From Candidatus Gastranaerophilales bacterium (lineage in GTDB: Bacteria; Cyanobacteriota; Vampirovibrionia; Gastranaerophilales; Gastranaerophilaceae), in the NCBI GenBank assembly GCA_947624975.1, contig CANQMP010000005.1:1-64000 (forward strand): 64,000 bases of DNA, read 5' to 3'. Positions within the stretch are counted from its first letter, which is position 1; each line of letters opens with the position of its first letter. The position numbers were made by a program, and so were the translations under genes. Positions 48,335 through 59,329 of the stretch are shown here, piece by piece. The notes beneath the pieces are model-generated. The model was not told where the DNA came from, did no database searches, and saw nothing but the letters and a program-made list of their open reading frames with translations.

Positions 48335-49768
48335 CTAATCCTCTATTGAAGTTGTTACACTCTGCGGTAATGCGATGGCTTTTTCCAAATTAGCCCTTGC
48401 CACATTATAATTATACACGGTTTGAACGTAATTTACCTGTGCATTGTTATAATTTACTTTAGCATCCTGAAGTTCAATGTAATCCCCGAGTCCGACGGCG
48501 TATCTGCCGTCAGCGAGTTCAAAATTCTCGAGAGTTTGTTTAACCTTTACCGCAAGAAGCGGAATTTGTTTTTCAAGTTGAACCATGTTTATGTACAAGT
48601 TTTGAACTTCAAAATAAATATCCTGTTTCGCCAAATCAATATCGTTTTCCGCCATTTTAACCTGAATTTTTGCGTTGTCGATACGGTGTTTTTGACCTTT
48701 TATGTTAACCGATGATGACAAATTTACTCCGACATTAAAGGAGTTTGAATTGTACATATCTCTGTATCCGTAACCTGCGGATGCACTGATTTCAGGCAAA
48801 TATTCACGTTTTGCATACTTTAAAGATTCTTTCATTGCCTTTAAAAGTGCATCATAGGCCATTAAGTCGGGTCTGTTTTTGTATGCGAGTTTCACGGATT
48901 CTTCAAATGTGTACGGGAAAGGTTCAAATTTGTAATTTTCAAGTACGTCAATTTTTTCAACCTGAGAGGTTAAGAATGCGTCTGAAACTTCCTTTGGCAG
49001 TGTGCTTAAATCCGATTTATCATCTATTTTTTCAAGACTTACGGGGGCAAGATTGTTTGTAAAATTGAATGTTTCCGTGTTTTCTATTTCATATTCCGGT
49101 GCAAACGCAACATACATCGAGTTATTAAGCTTTACTATCGCATTTTGGTATGACTTTTCGGAATCAACAAGCGTGACTTTTGAATCGCTCAGATAAACTT
49201 CAGCGTTAACCAAATCAATTTTAGACCTTATTCCCTCATCAAAATAGGCTTTTGTCCTCTGGTAATTTCTTTCGTTAATTTGTACATTTGCTCTGTTGAT
49301 GTCGAGGGTGGCTTTTGCGGCAAGTACACCGTAATAGTTTGTTTTGACGTTAAATATCGTATCCAGAACGATGTCGTTAAAATCGTATAATGATGCAATT
49401 CTGTTGAAATTATACATTCTTATGTTTGCGTTTGTTTTGCCGAAGTTCCAAATTAATTGTCTTATATTGGCTTCAGCCGAATAAACATTTGAGCTGGTGT
49501 TCATTCTGTCTGTTCTGTTGTCGGTTAAGTTGTAGCCTGTTCCTATTCCGAGTGTCGGAAAATATTCGGATTTTGCTATTCCTACATTTCCTTTTGCAAG
49601 TCCGTAATTGTATCTTGCTTTTTTGATGTTGGGGCTGTTTTGCAGTGCTAAACTAATACAGTCTTTTATACTTAAAACAGCGTGTTTTTCCACGCTCATT
49701 TGCTCCACGGCATAACTTGGCAGTGAAATTAAACAAAATATTACTATTATTTTTTTTATAAAATTCAA
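48335..49768 (-). CDS. tolC: TolC family outer membrane efflux protein
   Basis: SIKDCISLALQNSPNIKKARYN, AYKNRPDLMAY, coiled-coil YVQTVYNYNVARANLEKAI. Confidence 0.92.
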   Translation of the reverse strand: MNFIKKIIVIFCLISLPSYAVEQMSVEKHAVLSIKDCISLALQNSPNIKKARYNYGLAKGNVGIAKSEYFPTLGIGTGYNLTDNRTDRMNTSSNVYSAEANIRQLIWNFGKTNANIRMYNFNRIASLYDFNDIVLDTIFNVKTNYYGVLAAKATLDINRANVQINERNYQRTKAYFDEGIRSKIDLVNAEVYLSDSKVTLVDSEKSYQNAIVKLNNSMYVAFAPEYEIENTETFNFTNNLAPVSLEKIDDKSDLSTLPKEVSDAFLTSQVEKIDVLENYKFEPFPYTFEESVKLAYKNRPDLMAYDALLKAMKESLKYAKREYLPEISASAGYGYRDMYNSNSFNVGVNLSSSVNIKGQKHRIDNAKIQVKMAENDIDLAKQDIYFEVQNLYINMVQLEKQIPLLAVKVKQTLENFELADGRYAVGLGDYIELQDAKVNYNNAQVNYVQTVYNYNVARANLEKAIALPQSVTTSIED

Positions 49769-49813
49769 GTTAAATTCCTTATATATTAGTAACGATTTTC
49801 ATGCAAATTTTGT

Positions 49814-50443
49814 TCAATTTGCATCTTTGAGTACAACGATAGTATCTTCAATTTCCGTTTTCAAGTAATCCAGTTGCTGATTTATGACATTTTCGTTGTA
49901 AAGATATCCAGCACCCGTGTATGCAAGATATGGTCTGTATTTTTCGGCTTCCGCCCTGAGCGTTGCAACCGATTTTGTATAAGTGTTCAGTTCAAGAAGC
50001 TTTTTGAACGAGAAATAACTGCTTTCGGGCTTGCCGTTGTATTTATCGGATAAATAATCAACGGTTTTGTTTAAGAAATAAACTTTTGCATTAAACATTT
50101 GTACCGATTCATCGTTTTCAATGCAGGTCAAAATGTTTTCCAAAAGCGGTAAAAGGTCGTTAATATCGTTCAAATACGGAGAATTTTTATCCGTTTTGAG
50201 AATTATATTGACAAATGCCGGATTTTCACGCGGTGCAGGCTTAATTTCGCTTGAAGAATTAAAATCTTTTGTTTTTTCGTATATCGGCTTTGTGTTTTTA
50301 GGTTCGGATGTTGCAAAACCCTTTGTTAAATCGGGCAGCGTGCCGACATAACCCTTGCCCTCATTGGCATCAGGAGCTTTTGCCAACACGGGGCATGCCA
50401 AAAAAGTTATAATAATTGCTATTATAAAATTCTTCATACACAC
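49814..50443 (-). CDS. exported hypothetical protein
   Basis: Signal peptide; no family recognised. Confidence 0.5.
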   Translation of the reverse strand: MCMKNFIIAIIITFLACPVLAKAPDANEGKGYVGTLPDLTKGFATSEPKNTKPIYEKTKDFNSSSEIKPAPRENPAFVNIILKTDKNSPYLNDINDLLPLLENILTCIENDESVQMFNAKVYFLNKTVDYLSDKYNGKPESSYFSFKKLLELNTYTKSVATLRAEAEKYRPYLAYTGAGYLYNENVINQQLDYLKTEIEDTIVVLKDAN

Positions 50444-50484
50444 TATTATAATAATTTTTTTGAAAAAGACATCATTTGTATTAA

Positions 50485-51042
50485 TTATTTTTTATGTTTT
50501 ATTCCGAAAATGTGCCATTTTTTGTGAACGGGACAGAGTGAAGTTTGCTCTGTTTCGTAAACGCCGAAAGGCCTTAAATTCTTATCCTGTTTATATAATC
50601 TTTTGTTTTTACGGCAATTTTTAAGGTCTTTTCGCTGAATTTTTCTTATTGTATTAAGTTTTGATTTTTGATCGGAATTGAGAACGGTTTTAAATTCTTT
50701 ATCGAATTTTTTCCCTGTCTGATTCATACATTTTTCAATATTTTTAATGACTTTTTGCTGTTTTTTTACGGCATTTTTGCTTGCGTTGCCCGATGTAAGT
50801 TTTGAAAGCACGTATTTTTCCTGTTCAAGCTGAATTGACTGCTCTTTTAAAGCTTCATATCTTTTTTTGTCAATGACGTCTTTACACTTAACCTGATCGG
50901 GTGTAAGGTTTAAAACATTGTATAAAGCGGCTCTGTTGTAATACATTGAAGACATGATATCCGAACATTTATCGCATTGTACATCGGCAAACGCTGATAT
51001 CCCTGTAAATAAAATGAGTATTAAAACCGCAAATTTTTTCAT
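50485..51042 (-). CDS. exported Cys-containing protein, weakly Spy/CpxP-like
   Basis: Signal peptide; LNLTPDQ motif and LNSDQKSKL repeat. Confidence 0.45.
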   Translation of the reverse strand: MKKFAVLILILFTGISAFADVQCDKCSDIMSSMYYNRAALYNVLNLTPDQVKCKDVIDKKRYEALKEQSIQLEQEKYVLSKLTSGNASKNAVKKQQKVIKNIEKCMNQTGKKFDKEFKTVLNSDQKSKLNTIRKIQRKDLKNCRKNKRLYKQDKNLRPFGVYETEQTSLCPVHKKWHIFGIKHKK

Positions 51043-51095
51043 AATATTCTCTCTCTAAAGCAGATTTTCTCACAGACAATAAATAAATTCAAGAT

Positions 51096-52565
51096 TTAGT
51101 TTTCCTTTACCGTCCAAAAACTCGGTTGAAGCATAACCAAAAACGGTATTAATTCAAGCCTTCCGACGAGCATATTTATTATGAAAATTACTTTGGTAAC
51201 GATATGAACATTGTCAAAATTCGTCATCGGGCCTGTTGCCGATGTCATGGCGGGTCCGATGTTTCCGAGCGAAGAAATCGCACCCGTCAAACCGACCGCA
51301 CTGTTATGTTCGACTAAAGACATTAACACAGCCGTTACGGCGAAAATAAAAAAGTAGAAAAATACAAAAACAACAATTTGTTTTGTAACTTCTGACGGAA
51401 CAGTTTTGTTTTCAAGTTTTATATTAAATATAGCGTTAGGGTGAAGTATTTTTGAAATCTCGCTTTTCATTGATTTAATGACTACGAGCCAGCGTGCCAT
51501 TTTTATGCCGCCTCCTGCCGAACTTGCACATGAACCCATAAACATTACCAAAAACAAAAGAAGTTCCGATGTATAATTCCACTTTGAAAAGTCCAAACTT
51601 GCAAATCCCGTTGAAGTTGTGACACTTACCACCTGAAATAAAGCATCCGTTATATTTTTATACAGTTGATGTTGGTTGTTAACGCAGAGTGACACGGTAA
51701 TCAACCCGGCCATCAGCAAAACCGCAAATAAATACACCCTGAATTCCTCATTTTTAAACAGTAAAAGAGGATTTTTACGTAAAAATACCCGATATTGCAG
51801 GTTAAAACTTACTCCCGCAAGAAACATAAAGGTTATTATAATCCATGTTATGCAGTTTGAGTTATAACCGCTTATGCTGTTAGGATGCGGAGAAAATCCG
51901 CCTGCGGAAATTGTTGAAAGCGAGTTGCAAAGTGCATCAAATCCAGGCATGCCTGCCCAAATTAAAAGCACTATTTCAAGTAACGTTAAGCCTGCATATA
52001 TGAGCCAAAGTGAAGATGCCGTGTTTTTAATCCTCGGGGTGAATTTTTCCTCCGTAGGCCCGGGGGCTTCCGCGAAAAACATCTGTCTGCCCGCTACCGC
52101 AAACTGAGGCAATATAGCGATAAACAGGACGATTATTCCCAAACCGCCCAGCCACTGTGTAAACGAACGCCAGAAGAAAAGTGCGTTCGGATAATCAAAA
52201 TGCGTGAATATGGTTGCTCCCGTCGTGGTTATCCCTGACACAGCCTCAAAAAGAGCGTTTATCGGTGAAAAACCGTAGAATAAATACGGTATTGCGGAAA
52301 TTACACCGAAAATTACCCATGAAAAGGCGACAATAAACAACGCTTCGGCTTTTTTGATATCGTTAAGGTTTTCCAAAGACGTTGCATCGGGAACCGCTTT
52401 TCTGAAAAAATATCCCAAACCCGCAGAAATTAACGATGCCGTAATAAAGGGCGGAATTGAAGCGTAATCCCCGTAAAACAGGGCAACAAGTATCGGTGTT
52501 AATATTACCGGCCCTATATAAATCATCGTTAAACCTATTGCATTTGCAAGATAATTTAAACGCAT
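51096..52565 (-). CDS. trkH: TrkH family potassium uptake protein
   Basis: GFSPINALFEAVSGITTTGATIF, SWTQWLGGLGIIV-like, MFMGSCASSAGGGIKMAR. Confidence 0.93.
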   Translation of the reverse strand: MRLNYLANAIGLTMIYIGPVILTPILVALFYGDYASIPPFITASLISAGLGYFFRKAVPDATSLENLNDIKKAEALFIVAFSWVIFGVISAIPYLFYGFSPINALFEAVSGITTTGATIFTHFDYPNALFFWRSFTQWLGGLGIIVLFIAILPQFAVAGRQMFFAEAPGPTEEKFTPRIKNTASSLWLIYAGLTLLEIVLLIWAGMPGFDALCNSLSTISAGGFSPHPNSISGYNSNCITWIIITFMFLAGVSFNLQYRVFLRKNPLLLFKNEEFRVYLFAVLLMAGLITVSLCVNNQHQLYKNITDALFQVVSVTTSTGFASLDFSKWNYTSELLLFLVMFMGSCASSAGGGIKMARWLVVIKSMKSEISKILHPNAIFNIKLENKTVPSEVTKQIVVFVFFYFFIFAVTAVLMSLVEHNSAVGLTGAISSLGNIGPAMTSATGPMTNFDNVHIVTKVIFIINMLVGRLELIPFLVMLQPSFWTVKEN

Positions 52566-53906
52566 CTACTTCACCTTAAAAAATTCTTTTATTTCATCTG
52601 CGAATTCGGATGTCGTGAATGTAATAAGCACATCTCCGGTTTTAATTACGCTGCTGCCTTTCGGGATTATAACATTATTTTTTCGCTGAATTACTCCGAT
52701 GATTGCTCTTGCGGGAAACTGTAATTCCATAATCATTTTCCCGTCAAACTCCGGTAAAACGCTGATTTCCAAAACTTCACCCTGTCCTTGTTCAACAGTG
52801 GCAAGGATATCAACGTCATTTTCCTGCAAATCATTTCTTACTTCGTTTATTGCGGAAGTTTTTGATGATATTGCAATATCTATTCCGACCTTTTCGAAAA
52901 GCGGAATGTTTAAAACCTTTGCGGCACGTGCTATTACACGCTTAACGCCGAGTTGTTTCGCAAGAAGTGAGCATAAAAGGTTTCTCTCATCGTTTTTGGT
53001 AACGCTCACAACAACATCGCAGTTTCCGATATCTTCTTCATCAAGAAGCTTCAAGTCCGTGCCGTCGCCATTGATTACGAGTGTGTTTGAAAGTTCTTCC
53101 GCCAAATATTCACATCTTGAATAATCTTTTTCGATAATTTTCGTTTTAATTTTCACCGTTTCAAACGTTTTGGCAAGCATAGCACCGACATTTCCACCGC
53201 CTATTATTGCGGCTGATTTTACGGTTTCTTTTTCGTGGAAAAATGTTCCCGCTAAGATGTCCAGCGAATGAGATGTTCCCATAAAAATTAATTTATCATC
53301 TTCAAGAATTTCGGTTTCACCGTTCGGGATAAAAAGCTTGCACTCCCTTGTCAAACCGACCATAAGCGTATCTTTTGTAAATCCGCATTCTTTTACTTTT
53401 TTGCCGACAATGGAAAAATGAGGCTTAACCTTGAATTCCACAAGCCTTGCTCTGCCGTCTGCGAAATTTTCAACATCAAGTGCGTGGGCAACGGTTACTA
53501 TACGGAAAATTTCCTGAGTTAAAAGTTCTTCCGGCCAAATTATATAATCAATGAAAAATTCGCAGAAACTCTCGCTTTCACGTTCAAAATTCAATGTGTT
53601 TTTGTATTCTTCTTTACTTACGAAACAAATTGTCTTAACCCCGCTGAGTTTTTTAGCGGAAAGACAGGCTACAATGTTAGCTTCATCAACATTTGTGCAG
53701 GCTATAAATATGTCCGCATTTTTTATATCTGCGTTTTTTAAAACGTTAACATCGGATGCGTTGCCTTGAACAAAGCTTATATCAAGCTTGTTAAACTCAT
53801 CTGTTCTGTTTTCTTCTTTATCTATTATAGTTATATCGTGGTCTTCAAAAAACTCGGTTGCCAAAAGGCATCCTATTTCCGTTGCTCCGTAAATTACTAT
53901 ATTCAT
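52566..53906 (-). CDS. trkA: Trk system potassium transporter TrkA
   Basis: Two Rossmann/RCK repeats: MNIVIYGATEIGCLLA, AAIIGGGNVGAMLA. Confidence 0.92.
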   Translation of the reverse strand: MNIVIYGATEIGCLLATEFFEDHDITIIDKEENRTDEFNKLDISFVQGNASDVNVLKNADIKNADIFIACTNVDEANIVACLSAKKLSGVKTICFVSKEEYKNTLNFERESESFCEFFIDYIIWPEELLTQEIFRIVTVAHALDVENFADGRARLVEFKVKPHFSIVGKKVKECGFTKDTLMVGLTRECKLFIPNGETEILEDDKLIFMGTSHSLDILAGTFFHEKETVKSAAIIGGGNVGAMLAKTFETVKIKTKIIEKDYSRCEYLAEELSNTLVINGDGTDLKLLDEEDIGNCDVVVSVTKNDERNLLCSLLAKQLGVKRVIARAAKVLNIPLFEKVGIDIAISSKTSAINEVRNDLQENDVDILATVEQGQGEVLEISVLPEFDGKMIMELQFPARAIIGVIQRKNNVIIPKGSSVIKTGDVLITFTTSEFADEIKEFFKVK

Positions 53907-53961
53907 AGTTGTGATTATATATTAAGTAAATTTTTTTTACAAGTTTTGTTATCTTTAAGAA

Positions 53962-54231
53962 TTATTTAAAGAGAAGCAATATGTAAATAATCAGATAATT
54001 AATAATCTGAAGTGCAATTATCGCAATAATGGGTGAAAAATCCAGCCCGCCGATGGGCGGAACTATCGAACGGAAAAGGTTAAGATACATATCAGTAACC
54101 TCTTTAACGAACGCAAACGGCTGTTTATACCAATCAACCGACGGCACAAAGCTCAAAAGACATCTGACAAGTATCAGCCAAAAGTACAGTTGAAAAAAGC
54201 TGTTTACAACAAATATCAGGTTGTTAATCAT
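53962..54231 (-). CDS. YggT family membrane protein
   Basis: FRSIVPPIGGLDFSPIIAIIALQII. Confidence 0.9.
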   Translation of the reverse strand: MINNLIFVVNSFFQLYFWLILVRCLLSFVPSVDWYKQPFAFVKEVTDMYLNLFRSIVPPIGGLDFSPIIAIIALQIINYLIIYILLLFK

Positions 54232-54240
54232 ATTTTTCTC

Positions 54241-55044
54241 CTACATTTGCGAACTTTTCTTGGTATTCGCACAGTTACAATTTTCCCTTGCGGACGGAAT
54301 ATTTTCAATCATCCTGAATAACAGATTTTTAAGATTAGCCAAATTTGAATTAAACACTTCAATAACTTCATGGTGTGAAACGGGCGGCACATCACCGACA
54401 AGTCCGGCGTCATAATCAGTTATCAAAGAGATATTCAAAGGACACATATCCATTTCCTTAACAAGGTAAGCTTCGGGGAAAGCCGTCATGTTAATAACTT
54501 CCCAGCCCTGATTTGTAAAGAATTTTGATTCCGCTTTTGTTGAAAAACGCGGGCCGTTTATGACAACGACTGTACCTTGTTCATGAACGGTTATACCCAA
54601 ATCTTTTGCCGTTTTAATTGCAAGAGAACGAAGTTCGGGACAGTAAGTTTCCGCTGCCGACGGGTGAGTAACTATCGGACCTTCAAAGAAAGTCGATTTT
54701 CTTCCGTCTGTCCAATCCACAAACTGGTCGCAGATAACAAAATCACCGGGTTTGATGTGTTTTTGCAAGCTTCCTGCCGCACAGGGAGAAATTACCCTTT
54801 CGCAGCCAACAGATTTCATTGCCCAAACATTTGCTCTGTAGTTAAGCAAATGCGGTAATATTGTGTGATTTCTGCCATGTCTTGGCATAAAAGCAACTTT
54901 ATGAGAGCCTATTTGACCGATAAAAAGATTATCACTCGGCATTCCGTAAGGCGTTTCAACCCTTACTTCTTCAATATTATCCAAAAATTTGTAAAATCCC
55001 GAACCGCCAAATACACCGATATCTGCTAATTTTTTGTTGTCCAT
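54241..55044 (-). CDS. mtnP: S-methyl-5'-thioadenosine phosphorylase family
   Basis: IGVFGGSGFYKF, FMPRHGRNHTILPHLLNYRANVWAMKSVGCERVISPCAAGSLQ. Confidence 0.94.
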   Translation of the reverse strand: MDNKKLADIGVFGGSGFYKFLDNIEEVRVETPYGMPSDNLFIGQIGSHKVAFMPRHGRNHTILPHLLNYRANVWAMKSVGCERVISPCAAGSLQKHIKPGDFVICDQFVDWTDGRKSTFFEGPIVTHPSAAETYCPELRSLAIKTAKDLGITVHEQGTVVVINGPRFSTKAESKFFTNQGWEVINMTAFPEAYLVKEMDMCPLNISLITDYDAGLVGDVPPVSHHEVIEVFNSNLANLKNLLFRMIENIPSARENCNCANTKKSSQM

Positions 55045-55107
55045 GTTGCCATCCTTTCGTTTATAAAAAATATACCATAGTATCTTTTAAAAATAAAGAT
55101 AAATTCT

Positions 55108-55683
55108 TTAAATTTTTACGGCACCTTGCCTGAATATTCGGAGTTCATCTCCAAAAACGCCTGCTACCGTCGATTCCAAACCTTTACATTCAAATCCGTA
55201 ATCAGGCACAACCAAATCAACGAATTCCGCCATATTTTCACATGCCTGCTCATAAGTTTTTGCACTGGGTTGATGCGAAAGGTTTGCACTTGTGGTTGCA
55301 AGCACATTCCCCGGTGTGGCCTCACAAATACTTTTGAAAACTTCGTTGTCGGGAACTCTTATTCCGACGGTCTTTAATCCTGAAGTTACGTAATCGGGAG
55401 TTTTGTCGCTTTTTTCTGTCACAATGGTTAAAGCTCCGGGAAAATATTCCTTAATAAGTCTGCATCCGACTTTCGGAACAGGTTTTACATAATCCAGCAG
55501 ATGATAAGTTTCACTTGACATTAAAATCAACGGCTTGTACTGCTCACGTTTTTTTATCTCGTAAATTTTTTTAACGGCTTTCTCTGAATTTGGCAGACAC
55601 CCGAGCCCCCAGACAGTGTCCGTTACAAATGCGATTACGCCGTCGTTTTCAAGAATTTCTTTTATATTTTCATTTATAATCAT
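55108..55683 (-). CDS. TsaC/Sua5 family threonylcarbamoyl-AMP synthase
   Basis: VIAFVTDTVWGLGC, KKREQYKPLILM, LATTSANLS. Confidence 0.9.
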   Translation of the reverse strand: MIINENIKEILENDGVIAFVTDTVWGLGCLPNSEKAVKKIYEIKKREQYKPLILMSSETYHLLDYVKPVPKVGCRLIKEYFPGALTIVTEKSDKTPDYVTSGLKTVGIRVPDNEVFKSICEATPGNVLATTSANLSHQPSAKTYEQACENMAEFVDLVVPDYGFECKGLESTVAGVFGDELRIFRQGAVKI

Positions 55684-57242
55684 TTACCTATCCTTTTCAA
55701 AGCTCTGTTATAAAGTTCGGCCGCATAATCCATTTTGAATAACAGATTTAAACTTGTGTAGCTCAACAAACAAACCAAAGCAACCGCACATATTCTGAGT
55801 AAGCCAACCGGCATGAATTTTGCACATCCGAAACACAAGCCTAATGATATTACACCTGCAATAAGCATTTTTAAAAGGTTTTTGAATAATTCGGCATAAT
55901 CCATTCTGATTTTTTTTGAAATAAATATTCCGAGAATTATTGCGTTAAACAGTGTTACAAGCGAGGTCGAAAGCATTATGCCGCCGACTCCCATGCCCAT
56001 TTTTACAATAAATATAAAGTTGAATAAATATTTTAGAATAATTGACAAAAACGCAACCGTGAAAGGTGTTTTGGAATCGTTAAACGAATAATAAACTCTT
56101 GTTATTGAATCTCTGAAAACGTAAGGCAATATGGATAAAGACAAGAACCATAAAGCTTCCGTCACCATAACCGTTGCGGTTTGGTCAAACGCACCTCGTT
56201 CAAATATGATTTTTACCGCATCATATCCGACAGTTAAAATTCCTATTATAATTGGAATTGACGCAAAAAAGAGAACTCCGACGCCTTTATTAAAGTATTT
56301 TTTTATCCCGTCCAAATCGTTTTCGGCTACAAGTCTTGAAAATATAGGGAACAACGGTACTAAAAATGCCGTAACAAGAATTCCCACGGGAAATTGGAAT
56401 ACTCTGTTTGCGTAACCGACGGCTGTCCAAGCACCTTCGGAAATTGACGACGTAAAAAACATATCGACGTAAATGTGAATTTGTCCGACTGTTGAACTTA
56501 GTATTGCGGGAAACAAAAGCTCATTTATTGCTTTAAAATTTGGGTTGTTCACGAAATCAAAATTCGGTTTCCACCTGAAACCCAGTTTTCTGACGTTGGG
56601 GTATTGAATTATGAGCTGTAAAACAGCACCGAGTGTTGTCGCCCAGCAAAGTGCATAGCCCTTAGAGTCATCGGGAACGGCTATTACAACACCGATTATT
56701 GCCGCACTCATTATTATCGGCGAAAGGTTTGGAAGCATAAACTGCTTATAAATTATCAGTATTCCGTAATAAATTCCGACAATTCCGCCCGTTACAAGCA
56801 AAGGCGTCATGATTTTCAAATGTTCTGCGGCAAGAGAAATCATCTCTGCCGAACCGCCCGAAATTATCCAGCCCATAACCTGACGGGAATATACAAACAT
56901 TAAAATCGACAACGCTACAAAAAATATCGTGGTAGCGGTCATAAAAGTTGAATACAGTTTATTGACATTTTGGGGCGGATTTTCTTTTAAAGATGGTATC
57001 AGTTTTGAGAAAACTGCAACGGTTGCACTGTGAAAAGGCCCGCCAACACCGCCTAAAAGTATCAATGAAAGCGACGGGATTTGATATGCGTAATAATATG
57101 CGTCAGATACCATTGATGCTCCGTAGTAATTTGCTATGACAATATCTCTTATAAAGCCGATTAACTTGCTTATAACGGTTACTGCCGCAATTATCCATGC
57201 CGCTTTCAATACTGATGTTGTTTTATCTTCAAATGTTTCCAA
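55680..57242 (-). CDS. murJ: lipid II flippase MurJ
   Basis: SKLIGFIRDIVIANYYGAS, DAYYYAYQIPSL, FQFPVGILVTAFLVPLFPIFSRL. Confidence 0.93.
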   Translation of the reverse strand: METFEDKTTSVLKAAWIIAAVTVISKLIGFIRDIVIANYYGASMVSDAYYYAYQIPSLSLILLGGVGGPFHSATVAVFSKLIPSLKENPPQNVNKLYSTFMTATTIFFVALSILMFVYSRQVMGWIISGGSAEMISLAAEHLKIMTPLLVTGGIVGIYYGILIIYKQFMLPNLSPIIMSAAIIGVVIAVPDDSKGYALCWATTLGAVLQLIIQYPNVRKLGFRWKPNFDFVNNPNFKAINELLFPAILSSTVGQIHIYVDMFFTSSISEGAWTAVGYANRVFQFPVGILVTAFLVPLFPIFSRLVAENDLDGIKKYFNKGVGVLFFASIPIIIGILTVGYDAVKIIFERGAFDQTATVMVTEALWFLSLSILPYVFRDSITRVYYSFNDSKTPFTVAFLSIILKYLFNFIFIVKMGMGVGGIMLSTSLVTLFNAIILGIFISKKIRMDYAELFKNLLKMLIAGVISLGLCFGCAKFMPVGLLRICAVALVCLLSYTSLNLLFKMDYAAELYNRALKRIGK

Positions 57243-57259
57243 TCTTTTTCCTGCAATTC

Positions 57260-58978
57260 TTATTCAAACCAGTTTCTGTCCTCACGTTTTTTAACCAGTT
57301 CGACGTACAATCTTAAACCTTTATTAGAGCTGTTTTCAAAGTCGGGCGAACTGAAAATAATTGAATTTCGACCTTTTTGAATAAAGTTTGAAATATCAAT
57401 TTCAACATATCTTTTATGTCCGAGCAAATCTTTCGGCAAATCAAAAATCTTTTCACGCCCGTTTATGTCCGCTTTAATTTGATTAACTCCGAATTTATTG
57501 TCAATAATGATTTTAGCGTACTTATCGGGTGCAAAGAAGTTTTGTTCGGCGGTCATTTGTGCATTGTTTGAGGAGATTATAACGGGTTTTGTGCCGAGCG
57601 TAATTCCTGTATAATAGTGCTGTAAAATGTTATCGTATGGTTTATGCAGTTCCGAACCCATAAATCCCGCACCGTACTGGCTCATGCCTGCACCATGCCC
57701 GAAACCGCCTCCGTAAACTTTGAAAATTTGATTATTGCTTTCATCTTGTGTAATTTCAAAAACAGCGTTTGCACTCGGTAAAGCTTTGCCTTTATTTATG
57801 AAAAGCCTTCTTATAACGAGTTCTTTGGATACTTTGTAGGTTTGTGAAGGTGTTACGATTTCAAGTTCAATGATTTTGCCCGACTCACCGCGTTTTAAAA
57901 CGTTGATTTCGGTTATATCGTCGAGTGTGTCGCCTTTGCGGAAAGCGGGTTTTACAAAACCCGTTGCGGACTGTGCGGGCATGGTTGTCAAAAGTGCCTG
58001 TTTAAGCTCGTCAGCTGTCCATTCACGCTCCCATCTGTAGTAAGGCGAGCGGATGTCATAGGAATCGGGCTTGGATTTGTAGTATTCTTTGGCATCTTCT
58101 TCTTTATTCAGCGGAGTTTGACTAATCAAATCAGGTTGTGCGATTAAATATGGCTTTCCTTTTGACGGAAATTCTTTTGTATTCGGGTCAGAAAACACAT
58201 TTGAAAAGCTTTCGGTGTAGCCGCCCGCGGTTGAAGAATATTGTGCAAGGATTAATTCCCAGTTATACAGAACGACAACGCCTTCAGTTTCTTTTACGGC
58301 TATGTCGGAGAGTGTTTTTTCCGTGTTTGCCCCGAAATAAACCTGACTTGCGACACTGTCGACGACATCGTAATTCGGAGAAGATTTTGTTCTGGGGGAA
58401 AGAACGTAATTTCTTGCCGCAACACTTTGTGCTTTCAGTGCTTCAAGCCCGAATGCAACGGGCATTTCGTTCGGGACAACACCTTTCAGGTAGTCTTCAA
58501 CCTCTATCATATTTACAAGATTAAATCCGTCATTGCACTTTTTGAGTTCAAATGCACCGTGATAGAGGGCTTGTTTGCCAGCACGTTTCAGACCCGCAAC
58601 GCCTAAAAGCCCGTAGTTGCTGGTTATTTGTACGGGGCCTGCGACTTTTTCGGGGCTTGAACTTTCATCGGAGTATATATTAAACATGCCGTCAAAAGTT
58701 ATTCTGATGTTTTTGTCGGGTGCAAAGTTTGCGATAAGCATTCCGTTGTCGTAAATTTGCGTGTCGCCCGTCCCGAAAACCGTTATTTCTTTGTATTTAT
58801 AGTTTGAAAAATTTGTATTACCTATTCCGACTCGCACGACTTCTGAGGAAGGTTTTGTGTTTATCGTATTTTCTGCCTCTTTAACGGCATCAACAACCGA
58901 CTGCGGAAAACGAACGAAACATTCTCCGACTGATGTTAAGAATATTGCTGTTATAACTAAGCATAAGAAAAATCTCAT
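57260..58978 (-). CDS. SpoIID/LytB domain protein (second copy)
   Basis: VEDYLKGVVPNEMPVAFGLEALKAQSVAARNYVL, YSSTAGGYTESFSNVF, GHGAGMSQYGA. Confidence 0.9.
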   Translation of the reverse strand: MRFFLCLVITAIFLTSVGECFVRFPQSVVDAVKEAENTINTKPSSEVVRVGIGNTNFSNYKYKEITVFGTGDTQIYDNGMLIANFAPDKNIRITFDGMFNIYSDESSSPEKVAGPVQITSNYGLLGVAGLKRAGKQALYHGAFELKKCNDGFNLVNMIEVEDYLKGVVPNEMPVAFGLEALKAQSVAARNYVLSPRTKSSPNYDVVDSVASQVYFGANTEKTLSDIAVKETEGVVVLYNWELILAQYSSTAGGYTESFSNVFSDPNTKEFPSKGKPYLIAQPDLISQTPLNKEEDAKEYYKSKPDSYDIRSPYYRWEREWTADELKQALLTTMPAQSATGFVKPAFRKGDTLDDITEINVLKRGESGKIIELEIVTPSQTYKVSKELVIRRLFINKGKALPSANAVFEITQDESNNQIFKVYGGGFGHGAGMSQYGAGFMGSELHKPYDNILQHYYTGITLGTKPVIISSNNAQMTAEQNFFAPDKYAKIIIDNKFGVNQIKADINGREKIFDLPKDLLGHKRYVEIDISNFIQKGRNSIIFSSPDFENSSNKGLRLYVELVKKREDRNWFE

Positions 58979-59008
58979 AACTTAATTATATGACAAACTT
59001 TGTTCAAA

Positions 59009-59236
59009 TCAATGCCAATTTGAGCGCGGTTTAAATATGATGTCATATCCGAGTTCATCTGCAATTTCAATTACTTCATTAAAGGAAATTGTTCCGCGTG
59101 AAAGTTTATGCGAAAGACTGCTTGTCGAAATTTTTTTACCATTTTTTTTTAACATTCGTTTTGCATAGTCCTCGTATGTTATGCCCCGCCACGTAAACAG
59201 TGTTTTTATGCGTTCTTTAATTTTCTTATTTTCCAT
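59009..59236 (-). CDS. small helix-turn-helix regulator
   Basis: MENKKIKERIKTLFTWRGITYEDYAKRMLKKNGKKISTSSLSHKLSRGTISFNEVIEIADELGYDI. Confidence 0.7.
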   Translation of the reverse strand: MENKKIKERIKTLFTWRGITYEDYAKRMLKKNGKKISTSSLSHKLSRGTISFNEVIEIADELGYDIIFKPRSNWH

Positions 59237-59288
59237 ATATCTAATAATAATTACAATTTGCCAAATATTGACATTCATTGACGAATAT

Positions 59289-59302
59289 GTCATGATTATG
59301 AC
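59289..59302. promoter_or_regulatory. candidate operator inverted repeat
   Basis: GTCATGATTATGAC in the divergent region, with further TGAC motifs at about 59270 and 59280. Confidence 0.45.
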
Positions 59303-59329
59303 GTATTTGTAATATTAAGGAGATTATTT